Assembly: GCF_947495925.1 (NCBI RefSeq)
Contig: NZ_CANMAU010000001.1
Coordinates: forward strand, 248,001-312,000
Direction: 5' to 3'
DNA length: 64,000 nt
Source of the DNA: an uncultured Algibacter sp.
GTDB lineage: Bacteria; Bacteroidota; Bacteroidia; Flavobacteriales; Flavobacteriaceae
Part shown: positions 37,502 to 45,705 of the stretch, in pieces
Numbering within the stretch: position 1 is the stretch's first letter
How the letters are laid out: the number at the start of each line of letters is the position of its first letter
The notes under the pieces: generated by a model
Seen by the model: only the letters and a program-made list of their open reading frames with translations
The model's database searches: none
Told to the model about the DNA's origin: nothing
Program-made: the position numbers and the translations under genes

Positions 37502-37840
37502 ATGTTAAGCATAATGACCACAGAAAATAAGATCCCACGACTTCAAAACTCGAATTATTTAAAGTTAGAGAGCACCAAAAAGATAACAAATAGATCCTTA
37601 TTTAATAAGTATTTAAATTGGGTAAGTGGTGAGTTTGAGTTATACTTACAAGAACATTCCAACGGGTTGAAAGTCTATTTTCCTGGAGGCCTACTAATCA
37701 TACAAAGCATAGAATCAAATTCGAATGAAGTCAAATTCAAAATTGTTGTTTCAAGCAAGAATAAACAAAACGCTTTGTCTATTAAGAATACTGCCGAAAC
37801 TATTTTGTCTCACTTGATTTTATTGGAACAATTAAAGTAA
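37502..37840 (+). CDS. Hypothetical protein, 112 residues
   Basis: I do not recognise it. No signal peptide or membrane helix. Residues 40-85 alternate hydrophobic and polar residues (FELYLQEHSNGLKVYF, LLIIQSI, VKFKIVVS) as in an antiparallel sheet, followed by a C-terminal helix (ALSIKNTAETILSHLILLEQLK). It starts 11 bases after the VCBS gene, so it may be the last gene of the GlcNAc operon. A second in-frame ATG at 37514 is possible as start. It ends just before the outer copy of the tRNA-Asp repeat at 37866. Confidence 0.5.
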   Translation: MLSIMTTENKIPRLQNSNYLKLESTKKITNRSLFNKYLNWVSGEFELYLQEHSNGLKVYFPGGLLIIQSIESNSNEVKFKIVVSSKNKQNALSIKNTAETILSHLILLEQLK

Positions 37841-37865
37841 AGATAAACGCTCTAAGAAGTTAAAA

Positions 37866-38058
37866 CCGCCCTAAAACAAAAAAGCATCCCCATTTTCTGT
37901 AAAGAAAAAAGGAACCCTTATCCATTGGATTACCAAATTACTTTGGTAAACTACATCCTAGATCTCTCTAGGAACAACACAACTTCTTACTATTGCCAAA
38001 AAAAGCCCTAATTTCTCAGAGCTTTATTGTTGCAATTTTAGCGGTCTGGACGGGACTC
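37866..38058. repeat. Outer 193-bp direct repeat of the tRNA-Asp element (attachment site side)
   Basis: This segment matches 41808-42000 nearly base for base (about nine in ten bases). The final 32 bases, 38027-38058, are identical to 41969-42000 and include 18 bases of the tRNA-Asp 3' end (38041-38058). Inside are two perfect hairpins, TTACCAAA/TTTGGTAA and TCCTAGA/TCTAGGA. It marks the far border of the integrated element and is the displaced original 3' end of the tRNA gene. Confidence 0.85.
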
Positions 38059-38065
38059 AATATTC

Positions 38066-38194
38066 TTAAGAATTATCAAATATTTTTGCTCTAAGTTCTT
38101 TAATTATTTTAGTTCAAAAGCTGCTTTTTCTTCTTCAGTATTTTGCCTATTTTAATGGCTATACAGGGGATTTTATATTCAATTTGATTGGCAT
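38066..38194 (-). pseudogene. Possible decayed small ORF inside the element
   Basis: On the minus strand an ATG at 38194 starts MPIKLNIKSP; then the frame must be shifted to read LYSH, a stop, NRQNTEEEKAAFELK, and shifted again to read IIKELRAKIFDNS before a stop at 38066. The pieces read like one helical protein of about 43 residues broken by at least two single-base changes. The homologue is not known to me, so this is a weak call. Confidence 0.3.
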
Positions 38195-38369
38195 ATTTTA
38201 TTTATCTTTTTTATGGGCTTTATGAGCCTAGAATCCACATCTTTTATCATTTAATTTTTCGTTTTAATTCTAGTGTTAGGATGGTTTTTGTTTTTATAAG
38301 ATTAATTAAAATAATGTATATATGCGTCTATATTATATATGAGATTTATTGATTTTTAGTTTGTGATAA

Positions 38370-38597
38370 ATGTCAAAAACAAAGAGTTAATTAAGCCTTT
38401 TGGGGGAATCTTAAAAGAATACGAAAGGAAGCTGGTCTATCACAAGAGGATTTAGCTAATGACGCTGATATTCCATTATCCCAAGTTGGTAAGAGTGAAA
38501 GAGTGCAAATTAATACTACAATTTCTACTGTTTATGTATTAACAGAAGCCTTAAAGTTGAAATAATAGACCTCTTTAATTTTGATAAAAAAAGTTGA
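38370..38597 (+). pseudogene. Frameshifted XRE-type helix-turn-helix regulator
   Basis: The segments MSKTKS, LIKPFG, NLKRIRKEAGLSQEDLAND, IPLSQVGKSERVQI and NTTISTVYVLTEALKL, then IIDLFNFDKKS, together form the short XRE regulator typical of Bacteroidota elements. They lie in different frames joined by three apparent one-base losses (near 38388, 38405 and 38562), and substitutions hit the turn (expected ERG reads ERV). It should be non-functional. It follows the left repeat and faces the same way as a left-end regulator would. Confidence 0.75.
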
Positions 38598-38768
38598 CAA
38601 CTTGACTTTGACAAGTGAATTCAAATCAATATAGTTAGTATACTTATCTAGGTGAATTCCTGATTAAAACTTTTTACTTCAATACACTTAAAATAAAAAA
38701 ACCCACTCTATTAAGAATGGATTTATGATTTTATATAAACATGACTTTGAATTATAAAAGGAGATTAT
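38598..38768. other. Spacer with weak terminator
   Basis: Between the decayed XRE gene and the lipoprotein gene. A hairpin-like sequence ACCCACTCT/AGAATGGAT around 38700-38723, with A/T runs, probably ends the minus-strand lipoprotein transcript. Confidence 0.45.
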
Positions 38769-39374
38769 TTACCCATATGTAGGTGGTGTATCTTCTCCAT
38801 CACAATCAGTCAAGTCAACTTTAAAATACATTGCCCAACTATTTCCCCCAAAATCTTCTCCCTCTGCCCAAGCAGTTTCTTCAGATAGTCCATCTACTTC
38901 AGCATGTCCAGCAAAACATAATTCACCTGTTATTTCTCCAATATCTATAATGTAAGTTACTTGTGTCGTGCCATCTTCATGTTCGCTTGCATAATCAAAA
39001 TGACCTATTTTAGGGTTGTTAGCTCCTGTAGTTGGAAAACCGTCTTCTTCACAACTAGTAATATGCAAATGCGTAGCATTTAAAACCCAATCGCCAGTTG
39101 TATTGTAAGTCACTGTTAAAATATCACCATCAACATCTATAGTAACTGTTCCAATGTCATAATGCTGTCCTGCAATTAAACTAACTGAATGACAATGTTC
39201 ATCTGATGTATTATCAGAAGAGCTATCACTTTCCTCAACGTCAAAATCTTTATTTTTTTTGGATGATTTTTTCTCTGTTAATGTTTGACTTTCAGATTGT
39301 TCTAGATTCTCAATATTACATCCAAAAACAATTACGCACAAACTCAAAAGAGATACTTTTACAATATTCTTCAT
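38769..39374 (-). CDS. Acidic lipoprotein, cargo of the tRNA-Asp element
   Basis: A 201-residue lipoprotein: signal with lipobox FGC (lipid Cys at residue 19), a low-complexity Ser/Asp/Lys/Glu linker (about 25-58), then a beta-rich domain with CHSVSLIAGQHYDIGTVTI, DWVLNATHLHI and AWAEGEDFGGNSWAMYF. Four or more cysteines could pair. This domain resembles a Bacteroidota family of secreted proteins without a described function; I could not name it with confidence. It is transcribed with or near the DUF4382 gene, pointing the same way, 188 bases apart with a terminator between. Confidence 0.6.
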   Translation of the reverse strand: MKNIVKVSLLSLCVIVFGCNIENLEQSESQTLTEKKSSKKNKDFDVEESDSSSDNTSDEHCHSVSLIAGQHYDIGTVTIDVDGDILTVTYNTTGDWVLNATHLHITSCEEDGFPTTGANNPKIGHFDYASEHEDGTTQVTYIIDIGEITGELCFAGHAEVDGLSEETAWAEGEDFGGNSWAMYFKVDLTDCDGEDTPPTYG

Positions 39375-39504
39375 AACATTTTATTAAGTAGGTTATCAAT
39401 TCAAATATAGCCTTAATCAGACAATACGTAAAATATTTTCGTTGAAAAGCAGTTGTTTTTACAAAAAAGAAAGTTAAATATTACAAAACAAAATTAACTC
39501 CATA

Positions 39505-39540
39505 AAAAACCCACTCGTATAGAATGGGCTTGATTTTTAG
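39505..39540. terminator. Weak hairpin terminator in the element
   Basis: CCCACTC pairs with GAATGGG (one mismatch) around 39509-39527, flanked by A and T runs, after the end of the minus-strand DUF4382 gene. Confidence 0.5.
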
Positions 39541-39562
39541 CTAGTTCTCTTTTAACCTTAAC

Positions 39563-40396
39563 TTACTCTAATTCTAATATTATATTTTCTAAAAATTCTA
39601 CATTACCAACTGTAACGGTTATTTCTGTTGATGTAAAATCTAAATAACCTTCTTTTGTGATTTTTAGAGTATAAGTCCCTGCTTCTAGTCCTTGTACTAC
39701 AAAATTTCCATTTTCATCAGTTAATGTATCTTTAACTAAAACATCATCTGTAGAATAAACTTCTACTATTTGATTAATTATTGGTGTTTCAACCTCTTCT
39801 ACAATTTCAATTACCTTACCGCTTATAGAACCAGAACTAATTTCTGCATTTACTTTAATTACAGGTTTCAGAATATACTTCCCAGAGTTACCTGCTTTAA
39901 CAATAGATTTTTGTACATCCCAATCCAAGATGAATGAATACACAAATCCTGCTTCTAATTCTTCATCTAAATTAAGTTTTAACCCAGATTGCTGTGCACT
40001 AGGAGTGTCCAAAGGTATAAGCTCTTCTTCCCCCTCAATTTTTAAAGTGTTATTATCACTTAAAACAAGTCTTACTTGCTTTAAAATACCAATAGGTACA
40101 ATTTCATCTGAAAGTAATAGACTATTACCTGCAATAAGCTCTGTAATATCAACATTTATAGGGAACCCTACTTCTGGTGTAAAACTCTGCCATCCTTCAT
40201 CTTCATCAGACTGGTACTGAATATCTATTATTTGAATATTCACTTCTTCATAATCCCCTGGTTCATCAACTAACTTTAATTGAACTCTAGCTGTTTCATT
40301 TGTTTCACTACTATTATTATCCTCACAGTTTACAAATAGCAACGCTATTAAAATAAATGTAGTAGCTAGTATTGATTTTAAAAACTTCGCACTCAT
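39563..40396 (-). CDS. DUF4382 lipoprotein with a carboxypeptidase-like domain
   Basis: A 277-residue lipoprotein: lipid Cys at residue 25 in LFVNCEDN, then a DUF4382 domain (VQLKLVDEPGDYEEVNIQIIDIQYQ, VDITELIAG, about 35-185), then a carboxypeptidase-regulatory-like beta-sandwich (GSISGKVIEIVEEVETPIINQIVEVYS through GTYTLKITKEGYLDF, about 190-272). Such modules stick to surface glycans or proteins, and the reaction, if any, is unknown. It is a cargo gene of the integrated element. Confidence 0.85.
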   Translation of the reverse strand: MSAKFLKSILATTFILIALLFVNCEDNNSSETNETARVQLKLVDEPGDYEEVNIQIIDIQYQSDEDEGWQSFTPEVGFPINVDITELIAGNSLLLSDEIVPIGILKQVRLVLSDNNTLKIEGEEELIPLDTPSAQQSGLKLNLDEELEAGFVYSFILDWDVQKSIVKAGNSGKYILKPVIKVNAEISSGSISGKVIEIVEEVETPIINQIVEVYSTDDVLVKDTLTDENGNFVVQGLEAGTYTLKITKEGYLDFTSTEITVTVGNVEFLENIILELE

Positions 40397-40526
40397 AACT
40401 TTCTATTTTACAGGTTTTAACAAAAATAATGTTTGATTTAAAGATATACGTGTAGAGTACCTCTATTTGGTGTAATTTATTGCTACATTTTCGTTGAAAT
40501 GCACAACGTAGATTTCATGAAAAAGG

Positions 40527-41723
40527 CTAACCACTATCTTTCAATTTATTAATCTCCAAACTAATCCTCTTTTCCACAACTTTGCCATAACTTTCTTGCG
40601 TGGTCTGTAACTTGCTATGACCTAACAATCTACTCACAACTTCCATTGGCACATTATTAAACAATAATACAGTACTAGCAAATGTTTTTCTAGCTATATG
40701 ATGGGTTAAGTTAAATTCTATACCAACTACATCAGCAATCTCCTTTAAATAAGCATTAAACTTAGTATTACTCATCCTTGGAAACACATACTCACTAGCT
40801 TCATCATCATACTTATCTTTAATTTCCTTCGCTTTAGGTAATAAGGGTAATTTATAGCTTCTAGTTGTTTTATTTCTATAAATGTTTAACCACAATTCTC
40901 CATCAAACTCAGTGGTGATATTTTGCTTCTTTAGATTCACCATTTCTTTAAAACCTAAGCCAGTATAACAGCAGAACACAAACATGTCTTTAATCTGTTG
41001 TATTCTCTTGATTTTAAAACTAGTTTCTTCCAACTTTTTAAGCTGTTCTGGTGATAGAAATAACACCTCTTTTTTAACACGTTTTGCCTTGTACAACATG
41101 AATGGGTCTTTAGCTAGATAATCTTCTGCAACAGCATATCTAATCACTCTTCTAAACCTCTGAATAGCCTTGTTTAAAGTGCTTTGTTGGAGCTTTTTCT
41201 CTGTTTTAAGGAAATACTCATAATGCTCAATAAAACTCCTTTTAAGAGCCTTTAATTGGATGTCTTTTTTCTTATATTTATGTTTAATAAAGCTCTGTAA
41301 ATGTCTACCAGATTCAATGTATTTAGTATAGGTTACCATTTGGATATCTATACCTATTAATTTCTTGATTCTAGCACTATGCAAGTTATAAACTTCCATA
41401 ACACCAAATTCCTTTTTAGGGGTCTCACCTTTGTACTGTTTGTAGATATCATCTACACTAAAATCACTTCCTCTAACTTGTAGAAATAAAAAAGCCTGAG
41501 TAAGATTTGTTCTTATCAGGCTTAATTGTGTTTCTATTAAATCAGAATCAGGTTCTTCAGGTTTTATAGCTTGTTGTTTACTCAACCAACTCTGTGGATT
41601 TATAAATTGTCCAGTTGAGAATTCTTTACGTTTATTATTATAAGTTACTCTGCATCTAACTGGACATTTACCTGTAGAATTAGTCTTAGCCTTATACAAT
41701 AAGAATAGTATATTTAATTTCAT
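40527..41723 (-). CDS. Tyrosine-type integrase
   Basis: A 398-residue site-specific recombinase. It has the Bacteroidota layout: arm-type domain (MKLNILFLLYKAKTN, GKCPVRCRVTYNNKRKEFSTG), SAM-like core-binding domain (about 100-205) and catalytic domain with RNKTTRSYKLPLLPKA, HHIARKTFAS, LLGHSKLQTTQESY. The His-x-x-Arg, His and Tyr of the active site are seen, but the first catalytic Arg is missing (TGLGFKEM). I set the start at 41723, where homologues begin. It lies 260 bases from tRNA-Asp and should mediate integration at its 3' end. Confidence 0.92.
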   Translation of the reverse strand: MKLNILFLLYKAKTNSTGKCPVRCRVTYNNKRKEFSTGQFINPQSWLSKQQAIKPEEPDSDLIETQLSLIRTNLTQAFLFLQVRGSDFSVDDIYKQYKGETPKKEFGVMEVYNLHSARIKKLIGIDIQMVTYTKYIESGRHLQSFIKHKYKKKDIQLKALKRSFIEHYEYFLKTEKKLQQSTLNKAIQRFRRVIRYAVAEDYLAKDPFMLYKAKRVKKEVLFLSPEQLKKLEETSFKIKRIQQIKDMFVFCCYTGLGFKEMVNLKKQNITTEFDGELWLNIYRNKTTRSYKLPLLPKAKEIKDKYDDEASEYVFPRMSNTKFNAYLKEIADVVGIEFNLTHHIARKTFASTVLLFNNVPMEVVSRLLGHSKLQTTQESYGKVVEKRISLEINKLKDSG

Positions 41724-41807
41724 GATTATTAATATTTTAGTTAGAAAATTAATGGTACACCTTTGTAGAAATGGGTACACCTAATAGGACACCTTTTTTG
41801 AGAACAG

Positions 41808-42000
41808 AACCTCCCTAAAACAAAAAAGCATCCCAATTTTCTTCACAGAAAAAAGGAAAGCTTTCCATTGGATTACCAAATTGCTTTGGTAAACTACATC
41901 CTAGATTTCTCTAGGAACAACACAACTTCTTGCTATTGCCAAAAAAAGCCCTAATTTCTCAGAGCTTTCTTGTTGCAATTTTAGCGGTCTGGACGGGACT
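41808..42000. repeat. Inner 193-bp direct repeat next to tRNA-Asp
   Basis: Counterpart of 37866-38058. It extends from the upstream end of the integrase gene into the tRNA gene 3' end. It carries the same two hairpins as the far copy. The 32 bases 41969-42000 are identical in both copies. Confidence 0.85.
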
Positions 42001-42057
42001 CGAACCCGCGACCTTCGCCGTGACAGGGCGACATTCTAACCAACTGAACTACCAGAC
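41984..42057 (-). tRNA. tRNA-Asp (anticodon GTC)
   Basis: Read on the minus strand, 74 bases fold as a cloverleaf: acceptor GGTCTGG/CCAGACC, discriminator G, anticodon stem TCGCC/GGCGA around the loop CTGTCAC, and TpsiC arm with GGTTCGAGTCC. The anticodon GTC is encoded at 42021-42023. CCA is not encoded. It is the target of the element on its 3' side. Confidence 0.95.
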
Positions 42058-42076
42058 CGTTGCATTATTGCGGTTG

Positions 42077-42107
42077 CAAATATACACGCCTTTTTTAATA
42101 TCTCAAA
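42077..42107 (-). promoter_or_regulatory. Consensus Bacteroidota promoter of tRNA-Asp
   Basis: On the minus strand TTTG (42104-42107) is followed after exactly 19 bases by TATATTTG (42077-42084), an exact match to the TTTG-N19-TAnnTTTG consensus. The tRNA begins 19 bases further at 42057. Confidence 0.85.
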
Positions 42108-42140
42108 CCTTTTTTGAGTCTTTTTTTAATAAAATTTTTA

Positions 42141-43070
42141 TCAAATAAACTTCTGCCGTTCTATCATGTAGGTAGTGAGGATGTTATTAAATTCCTTATT
42201 GATATCTGCTTCGACATATTTTATTTTATATTGAGCACATTTTAATCGCAATGCACCAAAATATTCTTCAACCAGTTTACTATAGTTTTCTTTAATAGAG
42301 TTTGCATATAAATTCATATAGGCCCCGGTCTCCACATCAATAAAACGTTTCGGGCTATTATCAAAATCAAATTTCAGCTCTTTCTCTTTGTCGAACACAT
42401 GAAATAAAATCACTTCATGCTTATTATATTTTAAATGTCGTAATGCTTCAAATAGTTTAACCTCATTTTCAGACGTTTGAAACATATCTGTAAACAAAAA
42501 AATCATAGACCGTTTATGAATCTTTTCGGCTATTTCATGCAAATACTTATAGGTTTCTGTTTGTTTTTTTTGAGGTTTAGACACCACAGCATCACTTAAG
42601 TGATTTAAAAGCATTTGATGATGCCTTTCGCTCCCTTTTTCTGGTGCATAATAATCGTAATTATCACTATAAATACTCAACCCTACCGCATCGCGTTGTT
42701 TCTTCAATATTTGCATTAAAGATGCGGCAGCTAAAGCAGAAAACCCCACCTTATTTAGGCTTTTAATAGAAAACGAATCTAATTTTGGGTAGTGCATAGA
42801 GCTACTATTATCTAAAATAATATGACACCGTAGATTGGTTTCATCATCATAACGTTTGGTATAAAGTTTATCTGTTTTAGCAAATAACTTCCAATCAATA
42901 TGCCGTGTGCTTTCTCCTTGATTATAAATTTTATGCTCAGCAAATTCTGCCGAAAATCCGTGAAACGGGCTTTTATGCATCCCTGCTATAAAACCTTCAA
43001 CCACTTGTTTAGCCAGAAGCTCGAGATTCTTAAATCCTTCTACTTTATTTAGTTCACTTCTTAGATTCAT
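42141..43070 (-). CDS. DUF58 (vWA-like) protein
   Basis: A 309-residue cytoplasmic protein with DUF58: the core block GESTRHIDWKLFAKTDKLYTKRYDDETNLRCHIILDNSSSMHYPK near residues 50-100, where LDNSSSM is the metal-site (MIDAS) motif of von Willebrand A-type domains. Usual partners, a MoxR ATPase and membrane vWA proteins, are not next to it. Its first 17 bases overlap the end of the aminopeptidase gene. Role: presumably protein assembly or stress resistance with a MoxR partner elsewhere. Confidence 0.9.
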   Translation of the reverse strand: MNLRSELNKVEGFKNLELLAKQVVEGFIAGMHKSPFHGFSAEFAEHKIYNQGESTRHIDWKLFAKTDKLYTKRYDDETNLRCHIILDNSSSMHYPKLDSFSIKSLNKVGFSALAAASLMQILKKQRDAVGLSIYSDNYDYYAPEKGSERHHQMLLNHLSDAVVSKPQKKQTETYKYLHEIAEKIHKRSMIFLFTDMFQTSENEVKLFEALRHLKYNKHEVILFHVFDKEKELKFDFDNSPKRFIDVETGAYMNLYANSIKENYSKLVEEYFGALRLKCAQYKIKYVEADINKEFNNILTTYMIERQKFI

Positions 43071-45630
43071 CTGCCTGTTCTCTTATCAGTTTTGCTCTGT
43101 AAACACCATCGGAAGCCTGCAATAGTTTATTTTTTAAAACTACGGGGAAATCTGGCTTATCATTAAGAAATTCCTCAAGCGTATCATATGCATATGCAGA
43201 AGTGTAATTTCCAATTGTGGCATTTAGCCATGCTTTAGGGAAAAAAATATCTCCTGTTAGTTGAATTTCCTCAACCAAATCCAAACATAGTCGCAAATGT
43301 TTTTGTGATACTTCTTGACGCAATGGGTGATTAATATAATACAAAGCAGTTACTACCCAGCTTTCCTTTTCTCTATTTTTAGCTTGAGTTAAAGATAACA
43401 CAAAATCATCTCTTGTTTTTTCATCAATAGATAATGATGGCATTAAAAACTCAAAGCGCTTTTTTCTATCGGGATTAGAAATATCTTCTAACGCCTTTTG
43501 TAAAATATCACCAGCATGGGAATGGTTATAAATAGCTAAGATTGCTGCTAGTTTTGTATAATCATTCTCATTTAAATTTAAATTTTCTATAACTAGCGAT
43601 TTATTCCAAATACGATATAACAAATCTTTACCATGTTCAGAATAGGCTATACTTTTAAATAAACCAAATAGTGTTTTTTTATAACTTGGTAAAAAGCCCT
43701 CTTCATTCAATAATTGAAACAATAAAGTCTCTAACCTACCTCCAATAGCTACACGTTCTTCTTCTGAAATATAATCCCAAAAAAGGGTTGTTATTTTCCC
43801 ACCAATGGAATTTAAAATGAGTTCTTCTTTTTCAGAAGAAACACCATCTATAAAAACGGTTAATGCTTTTTGAGGTTTAATATTTCCAGAAAGTACGTTC
43901 TCATATAAATTCACATAACTGTAGCCTCTTGCCAAATCGTTCTTTATTGCTGGTATTCTATTAATATCGTCAACAGGAAATACGCCATAACCAAAAGCAT
44001 TATAATTATATATGATTGATTTTGGCCTCGTTAAGCCCACAAAATCATTTAGTACTTGCTTATCCTTACTAAGCTTCACAGGTATAACATGAACACTGTC
44101 GGTATACACCAATCCTATATCAAAGCTTTGTGGCCAAATATGAGGGCTACCATCTTCAGCTTTCTGCAAAATTTCGAAACGCTGGATGACATTATTACGA
44201 TAGGTAATACGATCTGAAATTATAGGTCTTCCTGACTTATTCACCCACACAGCACTCCAAGATTTTAAGTCTTCTGGAGTCTCTTCATCCAAAATACCAA
44301 TTAAATCATCCCAATCGGCATTATCATTAGCATAAGTTTTTATATAATTCTGCATGCCTTTTCTAAATGCCGATTCCCCAACAAGGGTCTCCAATTGGCG
44401 CATCATAATAGGTGCTTTATTATAAATTATACGGCCATAAAGTGTTCCAGCATTTTTCAAATTATCCAAATGCTGCTTTATGGGCGTACTGCCTTGTGTT
44501 CTATCTACACTATATGCACTCCCGTAATGATCACTCATAAAACTAAGGTCGTGGTTGATGTTTGAAAAATTGGTAGAAGTGATTTTATCAGCTAAAAAAT
44601 TAGCAAACACCTCTTTTAGCCAAACATCATCAAACCACTTCATGGTAACCAAATCTCCAAACCACATATGTGCGGTTTCATGTGCTATTAATCGGCTTCG
44701 ATTTAGTTTCTGATTTTGGGTGGCATTATTATCTAAAAACAAAGATGCCTCTCTATACTGTATGGCACCAACATGCTCCATACCTCCATATTGAAATCCT
44801 GGAATTACTGCAAAGTCTAACTTCTGAAACGGAAATTTATATTGGGTGTAATTCTCTAAAAACACAACAGAATTATCATGAAGTCTAAAAATCTCGTCCA
44901 TGCTTGCTGCAAGCTTTTCCTCGTTGTTTTCACGATACAGCATACGCATATTTAAGCCACCCATATCTTGATTAACCTTAAAGAATTTACCTGCCACAAA
45001 CGAAAACAAGTAGGTACTCATTTTATCAGACTCTTTAAATTGATGTCTAATAAAATCACCTTGAGTTTCTTGCGCTTCAATATAAGAACCGCAAAGCACC
45101 TCCCAATCTTTGGGAGCTGTAATATCTAATATGTAATTTGCTTTTATGTCAGGCTGATCAAAACAAGGGAACAAGGTACTTGCCCGATCCGGCACTAAAA
45201 GGGTGTATAAATAATCTTCATTTCTGTTAAGTGATAATTCGCCTGCATCAAATTCTATCTCTAAAACATTATCCCCAAGTGTTAAGTGCTTCTCATCTAT
45301 AATAATATGCTCTTTTTGATGATTAATTTCAACCTTATCATGATTAACCAAAACACTTTTAAGATATGAACTTGCTTCATTGAAATCTAAATATAGCGGG
45401 TGATCTAAATTTTTAATCTCCAAATTCAATTGTAGTCGAGATTTTATTTTATCTACCTTACTTTCTGGTATTTCAAAAGATAAATTATAAACAACATCTG
45501 CTACTTGTTGTTTTCTATATGTTGCCAATTCTAAAGAAATTCCTGGGCTTAATAAATCTATCCGCTCCGGTTTATCATGACAAGATGTTACAAACACAAG
45601 CACTAGAATAGCGTAAATAAAAGGCTTCAT
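43054..45630 (-). CDS. M1-family aminopeptidase, lipoprotein
   Basis: An 858-residue zinc metallopeptidase: lipobox VTSC near residue 17, an N-terminal beta domain, GGMEHVGAIQYRE (substrate recognition, about 285-297) and the zinc motif HETAHMWFGDLVTMKWFDDVWLKE in which HExxH and the glutamate 18 residues on bind zinc. Two helical C-terminal domains follow. It removes N-terminal residues from peptides in the periplasm. The family motif GxMEN is GGMEH here, a variation of unknown effect. I began at ATG 45630 because the signal peptide starts there. It overlaps the DUF58 gene by 17 bases. Confidence 0.9.
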   Translation of the reverse strand: MKPFIYAILVLVFVTSCHDKPERIDLLSPGISLELATYRKQQVADVVYNLSFEIPESKVDKIKSRLQLNLEIKNLDHPLYLDFNEASSYLKSVLVNHDKVEINHQKEHIIIDEKHLTLGDNVLEIEFDAGELSLNRNEDYLYTLLVPDRASTLFPCFDQPDIKANYILDITAPKDWEVLCGSYIEAQETQGDFIRHQFKESDKMSTYLFSFVAGKFFKVNQDMGGLNMRMLYRENNEEKLAASMDEIFRLHDNSVVFLENYTQYKFPFQKLDFAVIPGFQYGGMEHVGAIQYREASLFLDNNATQNQKLNRSRLIAHETAHMWFGDLVTMKWFDDVWLKEVFANFLADKITSTNFSNINHDLSFMSDHYGSAYSVDRTQGSTPIKQHLDNLKNAGTLYGRIIYNKAPIMMRQLETLVGESAFRKGMQNYIKTYANDNADWDDLIGILDEETPEDLKSWSAVWVNKSGRPIISDRITYRNNVIQRFEILQKAEDGSPHIWPQSFDIGLVYTDSVHVIPVKLSKDKQVLNDFVGLTRPKSIIYNYNAFGYGVFPVDDINRIPAIKNDLARGYSYVNLYENVLSGNIKPQKALTVFIDGVSSEKEELILNSIGGKITTLFWDYISEEERVAIGGRLETLLFQLLNEEGFLPSYKKTLFGLFKSIAYSEHGKDLLYRIWNKSLVIENLNLNENDYTKLAAILAIYNHSHAGDILQKALEDISNPDRKKRFEFLMPSLSIDEKTRDDFVLSLTQAKNREKESWVVTALYYINHPLRQEVSQKHLRLCLDLVEEIQLTGDIFFPKAWLNATIGNYTSAYAYDTLEEFLNDKPDFPVVLKNKLLQASDGVYRAKLIREQADESKK

Positions 45631-45705
45631 AACTAACAATTTAAATTAAAAACAAAGAGAGGTTTAGTAAAATCTAGACCTCTCATATCTTGTTAAATTA
45701 AATAA

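Larger units (their letters stand above)
38027..42000. mobile_element. 3.9-kb integrated element at the tRNA-Asp 3' end
   Basis: The unit between the two identical 32-bp cores (38027-38058 and 41969-42000) is 3942 bp. It carries the tyrosine integrase, a decayed XRE regulator, two secreted lipoproteins and possibly a decayed small ORF. No conjugation, replication or phage structural gene was found, so it would need other machinery to move, if it moves at all. The reconstituted tRNA gene is intact at the integrase end, as expected for tRNA-targeted integration. Confidence 0.85.

Noticed and set aside
37866-38058. Insertion sequence at the outer repeat
   Set aside because: The two copies are in direct orientation, no transposase is coded between them and the only recombinase is a tyrosine integrase next to the tRNA, so tRNA-directed integration fits better.
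42102-42127. Hairpin plus T-run CTCAAA/TTTGAG read on the plus strand as a terminator
   Set aside because: No plus-strand gene ends here. The CAAA is better explained as the -33 box of the tRNA-Asp promoter on the other strand.
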